Source: Pseudomonadota bacterium (GTDB lineage: Bacteria; Pseudomonadota; Alphaproteobacteria; Reyranellales; Reyranellaceae). Taken from it: DNA of 64,000 nucleotides. The notes below the pieces were generated by a model that did no database searches, was not told the origin of the DNA, and saw only the letters and a program-made list of their open reading frames with translations. The translations under genes were made by a program, and so were the position numbers. The stretch is from the NCBI GenBank assembly GCA_018240745.1, contig JAFEFF010000175.1, positions 20,659 to 84,658 of the forward strand, written 5' to 3'. Each line of letters starts with the position of its first letter. The stretch's first letter is position 1. Below, in pieces: positions 53,269 through 63,157 of this stretch.

Positions 53269-53925
53269 TCAGGGCGGGGTCGGCGCCTTGTCCGGATCGA
53301 CCGCGCGCACCACGTAGGTCTCGGCCTCGGGCCGGTAGAGCTCCCACAGGAAGCGCAGTTCGGTCAGCGGCTGGCTGGCGAGGTCGACGCGCAGGTCGAC
53401 GTAGGGGAAGCTCTCGCGGTGCACGACCAGCAGGCCGGCCGACTTCACCTGCTTCAGCTCGCCGCCGGCCGCCAGCCCGGCCTCGATCGCGCGCACCAGT
53501 CGCTCCGCCAGGGTCTCGGCTTCGTTCGCCTCGAAGCTCTCGACCATCGCATCGATCACGGAGGGCGTGCGCAGGATGTTGCCGATCGCCACGCAGTCGC
53601 GTCCGACACGACCCTTGGCGATCGACGTGATCATGCTGCCGTTGAAGAACGCCGCCTTGCCGTCGGCGGCGATCGCCGCGAGCTGGCGCCATCCGAGGTT
53701 CGGGTCAGCCGCCTCGAGCGCGCGCAGCACCGCCTCCGGCGCTTCGCGGTGCAGGCCCTCGAGCATCTTCGGCCCCAGCCGCGGATCGGTGCGGTGCTGC
53801 GTCAATACCGCACCGACGCCCGCCCGCGCATAGGCACAGCGGCCGCCGACTGCCATAGAAGAGGTGGTGACGACGGTACCCAGCATGCCCGTGCGCGCGC
53901 AGCGGCCGGCGATCGAGAAGGTCAT
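53269..53925 (-). CDS. DUF1028 family protein (Ntn-hydrolase-like fold)
   Basis: A 218-residue protein starting at the ATG at 53925 (MTFSIAGRCARTGMLG). The family pattern is complete: the first FSI strand, SSMAVGGRCAYARAGVGAVLTQHRTDPRLGP, the DGKAAFFNGSM turn and GRDCVAIGNIL, and a C-terminal VDLRVD-type strand near PYVDLRVDLA. DUF1028 proteins have an Ntn-hydrolase-like fold and occur in peptide/amino acid catabolic clusters; activity is not established. It is divergent from the phosphoketolase gene with 43 bp between starts. Confidence 0.85.
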   Translation of the reverse strand: MTFSIAGRCARTGMLGTVVTTSSMAVGGRCAYARAGVGAVLTQHRTDPRLGPKMLEGLHREAPEAVLRALEAADPNLGWRQLAAIAADGKAAFFNGSMITSIAKGRVGRDCVAIGNILRTPSVIDAMVESFEANEAETLAERLVRAIEAGLAAGGELKQVKSAGLLVVHRESFPYVDLRVDLASQPLTELRFLWELYRPEAETYVVRAVDPDKAPTPP

Positions 53926-53968
53926 TTCCGTCTTATAACAGGCGTGGGTTCCTGTGTCGGAGGTCACG

Positions 53969-56347
53969 ATGGCAAGCACCCTGTCCGAGAAGGAGCGCGG
54001 CCTGATCGATGCCTGGTGGCGCGCCGCCAACTACCTGTCGATCGGCCAGATCTACCTCTACGACAACCCGTTGCTGCGCCGGCCGCTCGGCAAGGAGCAC
54101 ATCAAGCCGCGCCTGCTCGGCCACTGGGGCACCACGCCCGGGCTGAACTTCGTCTACGTCCATCTCAACCGGCTGATCCGCTGCGACGACCTCGACATGA
54201 TCTACGTCACCGGCCCGGGCCATGGCGGGCCGGGCATCGTCGCCAATACCTGGCTCGAGGGCACCTACAGCGAGATCTATCCCGACGTGTCGACGGACGC
54301 GGCGGGCATGAAGCGGCTGTTCACCCAGTTCTCGTTCCCCGGCGGCATCCCGAGCCATGCCGCGCCCGAGACGCCGGGCTCGATCCACGAGGGCGGCGAG
54401 CTGGGCTATGCGCTGTCGCACGCCTATGGCGCCGCCTTCGACAACCCCGATCTGATCGTCGCTGCCGTGGTTGGCGACGGCGAGGCGGAGACCGGGCCGT
54501 TGGCGACGAGCTGGCATTCCAACAAGTTCCTGGACCCCGTCACCGACGGCGTGGTGCTGCCGATCCTCCATCTCAACGGCTACAAGATCGCCAATCCCAC
54601 CGTCCTCGCCCGCATCACGCCCGAGGAGCTCGAGCACCTGTTCCTCGGCTACGGCTACACGCCGTACGTCGTCGAGGGCGACGAGCCGATGGCGATGCAC
54701 GAGAAGATGGCGGCGACGCTCGATGCGGTGATGGCCGACATCCGCCGCATCAAGGACGAGGCGCGCACCGGGGGATTCTCCGGACGGCCACGCTGGCCGA
54801 TGATCGTGCTGCGCACGCCCAAGGGCTGGACCTGCCCGAAGGAGATCGACGGCAAGCGCACCGAGGACTACTGGCGCTCGCACCAGGTGCCGTTGTCCGG
54901 CCTGCACGACAATCCCGGGCATGTCCGCCTGCTCGAGCAGTGGATGAAGAGCTACCGGCCGGACGAGCTGTTCGACGCGGGCGGCCGGCTGCGGCCCGAG
55001 ATCGCCGCCCTCGCGCCCGCCGGCGCGCGCCGCATGAGCGCCAATCCCCACGCCAATGGCGGCCTGCTGCTGCGCGACCTGCGGCTGCCCGACTTCCGCG
55101 ACTACGCCGTCGAGGTCGAGGCGCCCGGCGCCGTCGCGGCCGAGGCGACGCGCGTGATGGGCCACTTCCTGCGCGACGTGCTGAAGGCGAGCGCGACCGA
55201 GCGGAACTTCCGCCTGTTCAGTCCCGACGAGCTCAACTCGAACCGCTGGCAGGACGTGCTGGAGGTCACCGACCGCGCCTGGGTCGCGGCGACGCTGCCG
55301 TGGGACGATCATCTTGCGCCCGACGGACGGGTCATGGAGATGCTGAGCGAGCATCAGTGCCAGGGCTGGCTCGAAGGCTACCTGCTGACCGGCCGACACG
55401 GTTTCTTCTCGTGCTACGAGGCGTTCATCCACATCGTCGATTCGATGCTCAACCAGCACGCCAAGTGGCTGAAGGTGTCGCGCCACATCCCGTGGCGGCG
55501 GCCGATCGCCTCGCTGAACTACCTGCTGTCGAGTCACGTCTGGCGCCAGGACCACAACGGCTTCAGCCATCAGGATCCCGGCTTCCTCGACCATGTGGTG
55601 AACAAGAAGGCCGAGGTGGTGCGCGTCTACCTGCCGCCCGACGCGAACTGCCTTCTGTCGGTCACCGATCACTGCCTGCGCAGCCGCAACTACGTGAACG
55701 TCGTCGTCGCCGGCAAGCAGCCGTCACCGCAGTGGCTGAGCATGGATCAGGCGATCAAGCACTGCGACGCGGGGCTCGGCATCTGGGAGTGGGCGAGCAA
55801 CGACCGCGGCGGCAAGCCCGACGTGGTGATGGCGTGCTGCGGCGACGTGCCGACGCTCGAGACGCTGGCCGCGGTCGACCTGCTGCGCCAGCACGCGCCC
55901 GAGCTGCGGGTGAGGGTGGTCAACGTCGTGAACCTGATGAAGCTTCAGCCGCCCAGCGAGCACCCGCACGGCCTGCCCGATGCCGAGTTCGACGCGCTGT
56001 TCACGACCGACCGGCCGGTCATCTTCGCCTTCCACGGCTATCCCTCGCTGATCCATCGTCTGGCGTATCGCCGCCAAGGCCATGCCAACTTCCATGTCCG
56101 CGGCTATCGCGAGGAAGGCACCACCACGACGCCGTTCGACATGTGCGTGCTGAACGGAATCGACCGGTTTCATCTGGTCGGCGACGTGGTCGATCGCGTG
56201 CCCGGCCTGGGCGAACGCGCCGCCTACGCCAGGCAGGCGATCCGCGACAAGCTGATCGACCACAAGCAGTACATCGCCAAACACGGCGACGACATGCCGG
56301 AGATCAACGGCTGGCGCTGGCGTGGCGGCGGCGCGGCGGTCAGCTAA
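53969..56347 (+). CDS. xfp: phosphoketolase (xylulose-5-phosphate/fructose-6-phosphate)
   Basis: A 792-residue thiamine-diphosphate enzyme that splits xylulose 5-phosphate (and fructose 6-phosphate) with phosphate to acetyl phosphate plus a triose or tetrose phosphate. The ATG at 53969 has an ideal GGAGG five bases upstream; a GTG at 53954 is less likely. The diagnostic segments are all present: [57 protein letters not shown], and [13 protein letters not shown]. Length matches the family. It gives a shunt from pentoses to C2 units; no acetate kinase is next to it here. Cytoplasmic. Confidence 0.93.
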   Translation: MASTLSEKERGLIDAWWRAANYLSIGQIYLYDNPLLRRPLGKEHIKPRLLGHWGTTPGLNFVYVHLNRLIRCDDLDMIYVTGPGHGGPGIVANTWLEGTYSEIYPDVSTDAAGMKRLFTQFSFPGGIPSHAAPETPGSIHEGGELGYALSHAYGAAFDNPDLIVAAVVGDGEAETGPLATSWHSNKFLDPVTDGVVLPILHLNGYKIANPTVLARITPEELEHLFLGYGYTPYVVEGDEPMAMHEKMAATLDAVMADIRRIKDEARTGGFSGRPRWPMIVLRTPKGWTCPKEIDGKRTEDYWRSHQVPLSGLHDNPGHVRLLEQWMKSYRPDELFDAGGRLRPEIAALAPAGARRMSANPHANGGLLLRDLRLPDFRDYAVEVEAPGAVAAEATRVMGHFLRDVLKASATERNFRLFSPDELNSNRWQDVLEVTDRAWVAATLPWDDHLAPDGRVMEMLSEHQCQGWLEGYLLTGRHGFFSCYEAFIHIVDSMLNQHAKWLKVSRHIPWRRPIASLNYLLSSHVWRQDHNGFSHQDPGFLDHVVNKKAEVVRVYLPPDANCLLSVTDHCLRSRNYVNVVVAGKQPSPQWLSMDQAIKHCDAGLGIWEWASNDRGGKPDVVMACCGDVPTLETLAAVDLLRQHAPELRVRVVNVVNLMKLQPPSEHPHGLPDAEFDALFTTDRPVIFAFHGYPSLIHRLAYRRQGHANFHVRGYREEGTTTTPFDMCVLNGIDRFHLVGDVVDRVPGLGERAAYARQAIRDKLIDHKQYIAKHGDDMPEINGWRWRGGGAAVS

Positions 56348-56371
56348 CGAGGGGTGGCGTGCGGACGGTGC

Positions 56372-57688
56372 ATGACGCAAAGTCCCGCCATGACTCTCGA
56401 CCTGCTGCTCAGCGGCGATTCCATCCTGCAACGCCGGCTGCAAAGCCACAGCGACGCCGAGCTCAAGCCCCTGTTCGACAAGGTGCGCGCCGCCGACGTC
56501 GCCTTCACCAACCTCGAGGTGCTGGCCAACGACTATCGCGGCGATCCGGCACTGGAGTCGGGTGGTTCGCACTTCGGTGCGCCGGCCTGGGTGCTCGACG
56601 AGCTGGTCGAGGCGGGCTTCGGCCTGTTCGCCACCGCCACCAACCATGCGCTCGACTATTCGATCTCGGGCCTCGTGCATTCGATCGAGGCGATGGAGCG
56701 GCGCGGGATTTGCTTTGCCGGCGTCGGCCGTCATCTCGAGGATGCGCGGCGACCTTGCTACCACACCCATCCCGCCGGGACCGTGGCGATGATCTCCTGC
56801 GCCTCGTCCTTTGCGAAGGGCCAGGAGGCGGCGGCCGCGCGGCCGGATCTGCCGGGCCGTCCCGGGCTCAATCCGCTGCACTTCGAGACCATGCACGAGG
56901 TGACCGAGCAACAGCTCACCGCGCTCCGCGACATCGCCGACCAGCTCGGGATCGAGGCGGACCGGCAGGCCAGGATCAAGATGGGCTTCGCCTACCCGCC
57001 GGCCGATCCGTCGGTCTTTCCGTTCGGCGACATGAAGTTCAAGACGGCCAACCGCGCCCAGGTGCGCACCACCGCCAACGCCAAGGACATCGCGGCGATG
57101 ACGCGCTGGATCGAGGAGGCGCGCGGCCTCTCCGACCTCGTCGTCGTCAGCCTGCATGCGCACGAGCAGGCCGAGAGCAAGGAAATCCCGGCCGAGTTCA
57201 TCCCTGTCTTTGCGCGGCAGATGATAGACGCCGGCGCCGACGTGGTGGCGGGCCACGGCCCGCACCTGCTGCGCGGGCTCGAGCTCTACAAGGGCAAGCC
57301 GATCTTCTACTCGCTCGGCAATTTCATCGGCCAGAACGAGCTGGTGCACAAAATCCCGTCGGACGGTTACGACCGCTTCCGTGCCGACCCCGATCTCAAG
57401 CCCGGTCAGGTCTATCAGGTGCGCATGCGCAACGATCAGGCCGGTTTTCCGGCCGACCCGCGCTACTGGGAATCGGTGCTGCCGCTGCTGACCTGGGAAG
57501 GGCGCGAGCTGCGCTCCATCGAGCTGATCCCGATCAGCCTCGGCTGGAAGGAGCCCCGCCACAAGCGCGGCCGGCCGCGGCTGGCCGGCAAGGACGAGGG
57601 CCGCTCGGTCCTCGAGCGCTTCGCCGCGCTCAGCCAGCCATTCGGCACCACCATCGACGTGGCGGGCGCGAGCGTCGCGCTCTCTTAA
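56372..57688 (+). CDS. CapA family (poly-gamma-glutamate synthesis-like) protein
   Basis: A 438-residue protein. The start is unclear: GTG 56354, ATG 56372 or ATG 56390 are all in frame; 56372 is used. The metallophosphoesterase-like CapA fold is seen in LLLSGDSILQRRL, VAFTNLEVLANDY, ATATNHALDYS, VVSLHAHEQAESKEIP and VVAGHGPHLLRGLELYKGKPIFYSLGNF. There is no signal peptide, unlike many CapA proteins. It lies 24 bp after the phosphoketolase gene and overlaps the convergent unknown gene by 4 bp. Members of the family have been linked to capsule polymers, but the context does not support that here. Confidence 0.78.
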   Translation: MTQSPAMTLDLLLSGDSILQRRLQSHSDAELKPLFDKVRAADVAFTNLEVLANDYRGDPALESGGSHFGAPAWVLDELVEAGFGLFATATNHALDYSISGLVHSIEAMERRGICFAGVGRHLEDARRPCYHTHPAGTVAMISCASSFAKGQEAAAARPDLPGRPGLNPLHFETMHEVTEQQLTALRDIADQLGIEADRQARIKMGFAYPPADPSVFPFGDMKFKTANRAQVRTTANAKDIAAMTRWIEEARGLSDLVVVSLHAHEQAESKEIPAEFIPVFARQMIDAGADVVAGHGPHLLRGLELYKGKPIFYSLGNFIGQNELVHKIPSDGYDRFRADPDLKPGQVYQVRMRNDQAGFPADPRYWESVLPLLTWEGRELRSIELIPISLGWKEPRHKRGRPRLAGKDEGRSVLERFAALSQPFGTTIDVAGASVALS

Positions 57689-58974
57689 ACGCCGTCCTTG
57701 GCGGGCGGGGCGTTCGTCGCGGCGCACTTGGCGGTCTGCAGGATGGCCATCGCCGTATCGGTTTCGGACGTCCGGTCGTTGAGCGCGGTCAGCTTGTCGA
57801 GCAGCAGGGCGGCCAGCTTGCCGGGCGAGCCCATCCAGTCGGGCAGGTCGGGCGCGCTGCGCGACCAGAAGCGGCGCTGCGAATCCCAGAAACCCAGCCG
57901 ATCGAGGAAGCGCACGCCGTAATAGTAGGTGTCGGCCGGCGCGGTGTCGGTTTCGGCGTTGAAGCCGCCGGCGGTGATCTCGCCCAGGCACCATTGCAGC
58001 AACTGGCGGATGCGGACGCGCACCGTCTTCTTCTGGTCTGCCGTCATGTGCGGCCATCCGAGCGCGAAGATCGTCGCCACGTCGTAGTTGTTGTGATGGC
58101 TGCGTTTGGCGCCGTTGCTCGGCGTCCAGCCGGCCGGATAGATCAGCGGCTCGATGTCGAGGGTGGTGTCGATGATGGTCGGCCAGTTCGCCACGTTCCC
58201 CTGGCGATAGTTGATGACGTGGAAGGTAAAGGACAGGTCCTGCACCTGCAGAAGCTTGCCCCCGATCCGGTACCACGGGCCCCAGTAGCCGGTGCGGGGA
58301 TGCTGGGTCTGGCCGAGGAAGTCGCAGTAGATGTCCTCCAGCGCGGGCGTGACGTCGAAGCCGAGCTCGGGTCGATCCTTGAACAGGTCCCGCAGGTTGT
58401 CCTTGAAGATCAGCTGCGACAGCGCCGTCTGCATGGCGCCGAGCTCATCGCGGTTGTTGCGGCCGGTCGCGCGGATGTCGGTAATCTGCAACCGCCACAG
58501 CCCGTCGAGCGTCGCCTGGGCGTTCTTGAAGGGCGACATGAAGAGGAGTGGGCCGACCTTTTGGCTGTCGGGCAGGACCTGCAGCGCGTCGACCGTCGGC
58601 TCGAGCTTGCGATACCACTCGCTGATGCAGCCGCCCCATGAGCCGTCGATTGCCGATTGCGGCGGATCGACCCGGTCCTGGTCGATGGTGGCCATCGCCT
58701 TGGTGAGGTCGCCCAGCCTCGCGTCGGCCTTGTCCCAGTCGGTGCAGTACTTCGCGAGCCAGCCGAGCTCGAGCCAAATCTGATAGGCGCATGCCGCCGG
58801 CTTTCCGTCGTGCTGGCGCTGGGCGATGATGTTGCCGGGATCCGCGAGCTTGGCCAGCAGGTCGCTGCGCAGCTTCTTGTAGTCCTGCCCGTGCGCGTTG
58901 CCGTAGGCCACGAACTCGGCACGAATCATGGTCAGGAGATCATCGCGGTCGATATATGGATTCTGTGTCGGCAC
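57685..58974 (-). CDS. conserved-looking protein of unknown function, 429 residues
   Basis: The GTG at 58974 is chosen as start because GGGGAGGAAGAC lies directly upstream; a TTG at 58992 would extend it by six residues. The protein is soluble and helical with many aromatics: WGGCISEWYRKLEPTVDAL, GYWGPWYRIGGKLLQVQDLS, NNYDVATIFALGWPHMTADQ, and TYYYGVRFLDRLGFWDSQRR. Such aromatic-rich helices resemble alpha/alpha-toroid glycan-processing enzymes, but no catalytic motif is clear, and no signal peptide is present. Function unknown. Confidence 0.55.
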   Translation of the reverse strand: MPTQNPYIDRDDLLTMIRAEFVAYGNAHGQDYKKLRSDLLAKLADPGNIIAQRQHDGKPAACAYQIWLELGWLAKYCTDWDKADARLGDLTKAMATIDQDRVDPPQSAIDGSWGGCISEWYRKLEPTVDALQVLPDSQKVGPLLFMSPFKNAQATLDGLWRLQITDIRATGRNNRDELGAMQTALSQLIFKDNLRDLFKDRPELGFDVTPALEDIYCDFLGQTQHPRTGYWGPWYRIGGKLLQVQDLSFTFHVINYRQGNVANWPTIIDTTLDIEPLIYPAGWTPSNGAKRSHHNNYDVATIFALGWPHMTADQKKTVRVRIRQLLQWCLGEITAGGFNAETDTAPADTYYYGVRFLDRLGFWDSQRRFWSRSAPDLPDWMGSPGKLAALLLDKLTALNDRTSETDTAMAILQTAKCAATNAPPAKDGV

Positions 58975-59178
58975 GTCTTCCTCCCCGTGCAACTTCAGGA
59001 CGATATCACGTCGGCGATGCTCGCACTACGGCAGTCGACGGAGCGTTGACCCTGCAAAATGGGGCGCCGAGAAGGCTACACGTTTGTGCGCTTTCGGGCA
59101 GACTTCGTCCACGGTGTCACCCAACCGCGGCCCGAGGTCTTGTTGAGGATGGGGGAAGCGATTCATGGAGGTGATCCG

Positions 59179-59520
59179 ATGTTCTCTCGTCTTCTCACTG
59201 TCGCTCTTCTGACCGCCGGCACGGCGCTCGCCTTCTCGACGGCGCAGGCCCAGACCAGCGGCACCAGCAGTGGCACCGGCAGCAGCACGATGCCCCCAAA
59301 GACCACCACCAGCCCCAGCACCAGCTCCGGCAGCTCGAGCATGGGCTCCAGCGGCTCCAGCAGCATGGGCAGCACGGGGTCCCACACTTCGACCCAGCAG
59401 GCGCAGCAGCCGATGAGCAGCGGCAGCTTCAACGCGGCGAACTACAAGACCAAGACCGAGTGCCTGAACGCGGCATCGGCGCAGCACGCCGACCGCACGC
59501 TGTGCGACATCCTGAAGTAG
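59179..59520 (+). CDS. small exported Ser/Thr-rich protein, unknown function
   Basis: A 113-residue protein with a near-perfect Shine-Dalgarno GGAGGTGATCCG before the ATG at 59179. The signal peptide MFSRLLTVALLTAGTALAFS is followed, after AQAQ, by a low-complexity stretch (TSGTSSGTGSSTMPPKTTTS, further Ser/Gly runs to about residue 80) and a conserved-looking C-terminal tail with NAANYKTKTECLNAASAQHA and two cysteines. It may be a surface or stress-related protein expressed at high level. No family recognised. Confidence 0.65.
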   Translation: MFSRLLTVALLTAGTALAFSTAQAQTSGTSSGTGSSTMPPKTTTSPSTSSGSSSMGSSGSSSMGSTGSHTSTQQAQQPMSSGSFNAANYKTKTECLNAASAQHADRTLCDILK

Positions 59521-59614
59521 GCAATCGGCGCGTCAGCGTCTGTGCCTTGCGGCAAGGCAAGGAAATCGAGGAACGCCCGGGGGGTCACAGCTTGGGCGTT
59601 TCGCGCGTCGGGTG

Positions 59615-60358
59615 TCAGCCCGGAATGAGTGCACGCGCTTTCAACACGGCCTTGGCTTGCGGGGACTTCAAGTAGTCGAGGAATTCCCGGGCGCTCTCGG
59701 CCTGGGCTGCGTCGCGGGCGATGCCGCCGGTATAGCTCAGCACGTAATCCAGTTCGGCCGGCACGGGCCCGACCACGTCGAGGCCGTTGGCCGTCAGGAC
59801 GTTGGTTGTGAAGATCCCGATTTCGGCCTGCCTGCCGGCCATGATCTCGACCAGTTTCGCCGGATTGGCGGCGGCCTGCAGCTTGGCTCGCACGTCGTTG
59901 GCAATGCCCAGCCGCTCGAACAGCTTCATCACCCGAGCACCCGCGGCGCTTGCCGGAATAGTGGCCACTGTCCTGGCATGCAGCAGCGCCCGTTTCAGCG
60001 CCTCCGGCGTGCCGATGTCGGGCCTCGGTGCGCCGGCATGGACGGCCACGCCGAGGCCGACATGGGCGATTTCGGTGGTCGGGCCGGGCGCCAGGTGCGC
60101 CGCCACGCCCTCGTTCTTGAAGACCTCGCTCGGCGTGACGGCCAAATCGAACGGCGTGGTCGTGGCGATCTCGATCAATTCGGGTGCGGTGCCGTAGCGG
60201 ATGACGACCTTGTGTCCGGTAGTCTGCTCGAATTGTGCCGCGATCTCGTCCAGCGGCACGGCGATGCCGCCACCCGCGATCACCCGCAGGTCGGCGGCGC
60301 GCGCCGGCACGACGGCGGCGAGCGCCAGCGCCAGCGGACTCAACAGCCATACGCCCAT
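59615..60358 (-). CDS. ModA-like extracellular solute-binding protein
   Basis: A 247-residue exported protein from the ATG at 60358. Signal peptide MGVWLLSPLALALAAVVPAR, then the ModA-type opening DLRVIAGGGIAVPLDEIAAQ, the FDLAVTPSEVFKNEG and VGLGVAVHAGAPRPDIGTPE segments, and RQAEIGIFTTNVLT, which fit family 1 anion-binding proteins such as molybdate or related oxyanion receptors. No ABC partner is nearby, so it may be a stand-alone binding protein. It is third in a minus-strand unit after the cupin and exported-protein genes. Confidence 0.75.
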   Translation of the reverse strand: MGVWLLSPLALALAAVVPARAADLRVIAGGGIAVPLDEIAAQFEQTTGHKVVIRYGTAPELIEIATTTPFDLAVTPSEVFKNEGVAAHLAPGPTTEIAHVGLGVAVHAGAPRPDIGTPEALKRALLHARTVATIPASAAGARVMKLFERLGIANDVRAKLQAAANPAKLVEIMAGRQAEIGIFTTNVLTANGLDVVGPVPAELDYVLSYTGGIARDAAQAESAREFLDYLKSPQAKAVLKARALIPG

Positions 60359-60381
60359 GTCCTGGACTCCCCCCGCGGCTC

Positions 60382-60825
60382 CTACTCGATCTTCACGTCC
60401 ATGCTGTAGCGTGCGTTGCCGCGCGTGCTGCCGATCACGATCAGGTAGGTGCCGGTGCGCGGCAGCCGGCCGCTCCAGCGCGTGGCGTCGTCGCCGTCGT
60501 CGGCATGGGCCATCGCCTTGCCGGTGAACTGCAGCAGGCCGTCGGCATCGCGGCCGATCTGCGTGCCGGGCTCGTAGATCTGGAAGACGGCGTTGTCGTC
60601 GGGCGCGGTGATGGTCACGGTCATGATTTGGCCGGCGCCCCCCTTGACCGAATAGAGGTCGCGGTTGCCGCGCAGCACGTGGCCGCCGACGCTGCCGCGG
60701 GTCGAGCCGGAGGGGAAGAAGATCATCTTCGGGGTCGGCACGGGCTCGGCCGCGCCGGCTGTCATCGCTGCGGTCGCGCCCACGAGCAGCACCAGAAGGA
60801 ACGCCATCACGCGCATGCAGGTCAC
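60382..60825 (-). CDS. small exported beta-rich protein (PPC-like)
   Basis: About 147 residues; the GTG at 60825 overlaps the cupin stop (GTGA), while the ATG at 60816 is an alternative. A signal peptide precedes GAAEPVPTPKMIFFPSGSTR. The mature part (GSTRGSVGGHVLRGNRDLYS, ITAPDDNAVFQIYEPGTQIG, WSGRLPRTGTYLIVIGSTRG) has the beta-sandwich pattern of pre-peptidase C-terminal domains. Such domains bind or stabilise extracellular proteins. Function unknown. Confidence 0.6.
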   Translation of the reverse strand: MTCMRVMAFLLVLLVGATAAMTAGAAEPVPTPKMIFFPSGSTRGSVGGHVLRGNRDLYSVKGGAGQIMTVTITAPDDNAVFQIYEPGTQIGRDADGLLQFTGKAMAHADDGDDATRWSGRLPRTGTYLIVIGSTRGNARYSMDVKIE

Positions 60826-61244
60826 TCGGCCGTCCGGGTCTCGAACTCCGCCGGCATGGTGATCTCCAGCACTTCGAAATCGTCCGAGTGGGCGATCTCC
60901 TTGTGCTTGATCCCCGGCGGTTGATAGACGGTCGAGCCCTCGACCAGCTTGTGCTCTCCATAGCCCTCGTACTCGAAGATCGCCCAGCCCTTCAGCACAT
61001 AGACGAACTGGAAGTCGAGCGCGTGGGTGTGGCGCGGCGCATCGGCGTGCTTGCCGGGCTTGGCGCGGATCACGTGGGCGCCAACGCGGCCGCTGGTCAG
61101 CTTCTCGAGGCCGAGCGGGCGGTACTCGAAGAACGGCCTGAGGCCGTCGGGCCTGAAGGAATCGGGGCCGAGATGGTTGACGATGCCGAGCTCGAGCGCC
61201 TTGTCCTTCTCGGCCTCCTCGGTAGTCGGGAACAGGTCGGGCAT
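60822..61244 (-). CDS. cupin domain protein
   Basis: A 140-residue protein starting at the ATG at 61244, which has GGGAGGACATTC directly upstream; an in-frame ATG at 61277 lacks this support. A conserved double-stranded beta-helix is seen in HVIRAKPGKHADAPRHTHAL, FQFVYVLKGWAIFEYEGYGE and GSTVYQPPGIKHKEIAHSDD, with histidines typical of metal-binding cupins. It is first of a three-gene minus-strand unit. Substrate unknown. Confidence 0.82.
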   Translation of the reverse strand: MPDLFPTTEEAEKDKALELGIVNHLGPDSFRPDGLRPFFEYRPLGLEKLTSGRVGAHVIRAKPGKHADAPRHTHALDFQFVYVLKGWAIFEYEGYGEHKLVEGSTVYQPPGIKHKEIAHSDDFEVLEITMPAEFETRTAE

Positions 61245-61797
61245 GAATGTCCTCCCGGACGGGATGTCGATGTCCATACTGACTCGGCAGCGTGCTCGGG
61301 CCAAGGTGCGGCCACGAGCACTCTCGATCTGGTCCTCCGCAACGTGCGCCGAGCCGAAGACCGTACTGGCCTCGGCATCGGCGTGAAGACGGGAAGGATC
61401 AGCTCGTCTCTTTGTCGACGCCCACTTCCCATGCCCGGTCCCGACATGGAGCCGCGCCGCGCGCGGGCGGATGGCCTCGACCAGGTCGTGCACCTGAAGC
61501 ACGGCGAAACCGGCGTGTCCCGGTTCCCGGCCGTAGCCTCGACCGAACAGCTTCGCCCCGTCGATCGTATCGAAGGGGCGCACCTGATCGCCGAGAGTCT
61601 GCCGCACAACGCATGGCTGCATCCGGAAGGCCGCCCGGCGACTACGGATCTCACGCTCGACGCGATGTAAGCCTCTCCATTCGCTGCAGAAATATGGATT
61701 CCCGCACGCGCTGTGCGGGCATGCTTTTTCTTCCAATAGTCGTCCCCAGGCCCTAGAATGCCTCGCTTTCCCGGCTTCTGGAGCATCTGGAAAGCAC
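61245..61797. other. gap between cupin and URC1 genes
   Basis: About 550 bp without a confident gene. It contains at least one decayed reading frame on the plus strand (see 61317-61406) and a hairpin-prone stretch near 61705-61730 (CCCGCACGCGCTGTGCGGGC). The last bases before 61798 (TCTGGAAAGCAC) serve as the ribosome-binding region of the URC1-type gene. No RNA gene is recognised. Confidence 0.5.
61317..61406 (+). pseudogene. possible remnant of an amidohydrolase N-terminus
   Basis: This frame reads LDLVLRNVRRAEDRTG, then LGIGVKTGRIS, which is the opening strand pair of cyclic amidohydrolases such as cytosine deaminase or dihydropyrimidinase. The match ends after about 30 codons and no metal-binding HxH motif follows. 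If real, it is a relic of a pyrimidine or amide catabolic enzyme next to the URC genes. The match is short, so the call is weak. Confidence 0.3.
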
Positions 61798-63033
<1,236 letters not shown>

Positions 63034-63056
63034 GGCGCTTTGCGCAGCAAAGCGCC
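63034..63056. terminator. hairpin after URC1-type gene
   Basis: GGCGCTTTG / CAAAGCGCC forms a perfect 9-bp stem with loop CGCAG immediately after the stop codon. No T-run follows, so it may be a weak terminator or a transcript-stabilising element rather than a full stop between URC1 and URC4. Confidence 0.4.
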
Positions 63057-63132
63057 TGGCGGCGTATAGGGCTGCAGGGCGCGCAGCGCCCGAAGCCCGG
63101 GCGCCGCACGGTTCCCCTTGCGCACCTCTTGA

Positions 63133-63157
63133 GCGGACCTGGACGTCCGCGGTCCGC
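63133..63157. repeat. repeat family C, short copy
   Basis: GCGGACC / GGTCCGC arms (63133-63139 and 63151-63157) surround TGGACGTCCGC. The right edge runs straight into CATGAGCATGAA, the start of the URC4-type gene, as at 26367 and 35703. It is the smallest copy. Confidence 0.6.

Noticed and set aside
53206..58641. A 1811-codon plus-strand frame covering the DUF1028, phosphoketolase and CapA region
   Set aside because: It is an out-of-frame shadow: its translation is Arg/Ala/Gly-rich with no domains, while other frames encode recognisable proteins over the same bases.
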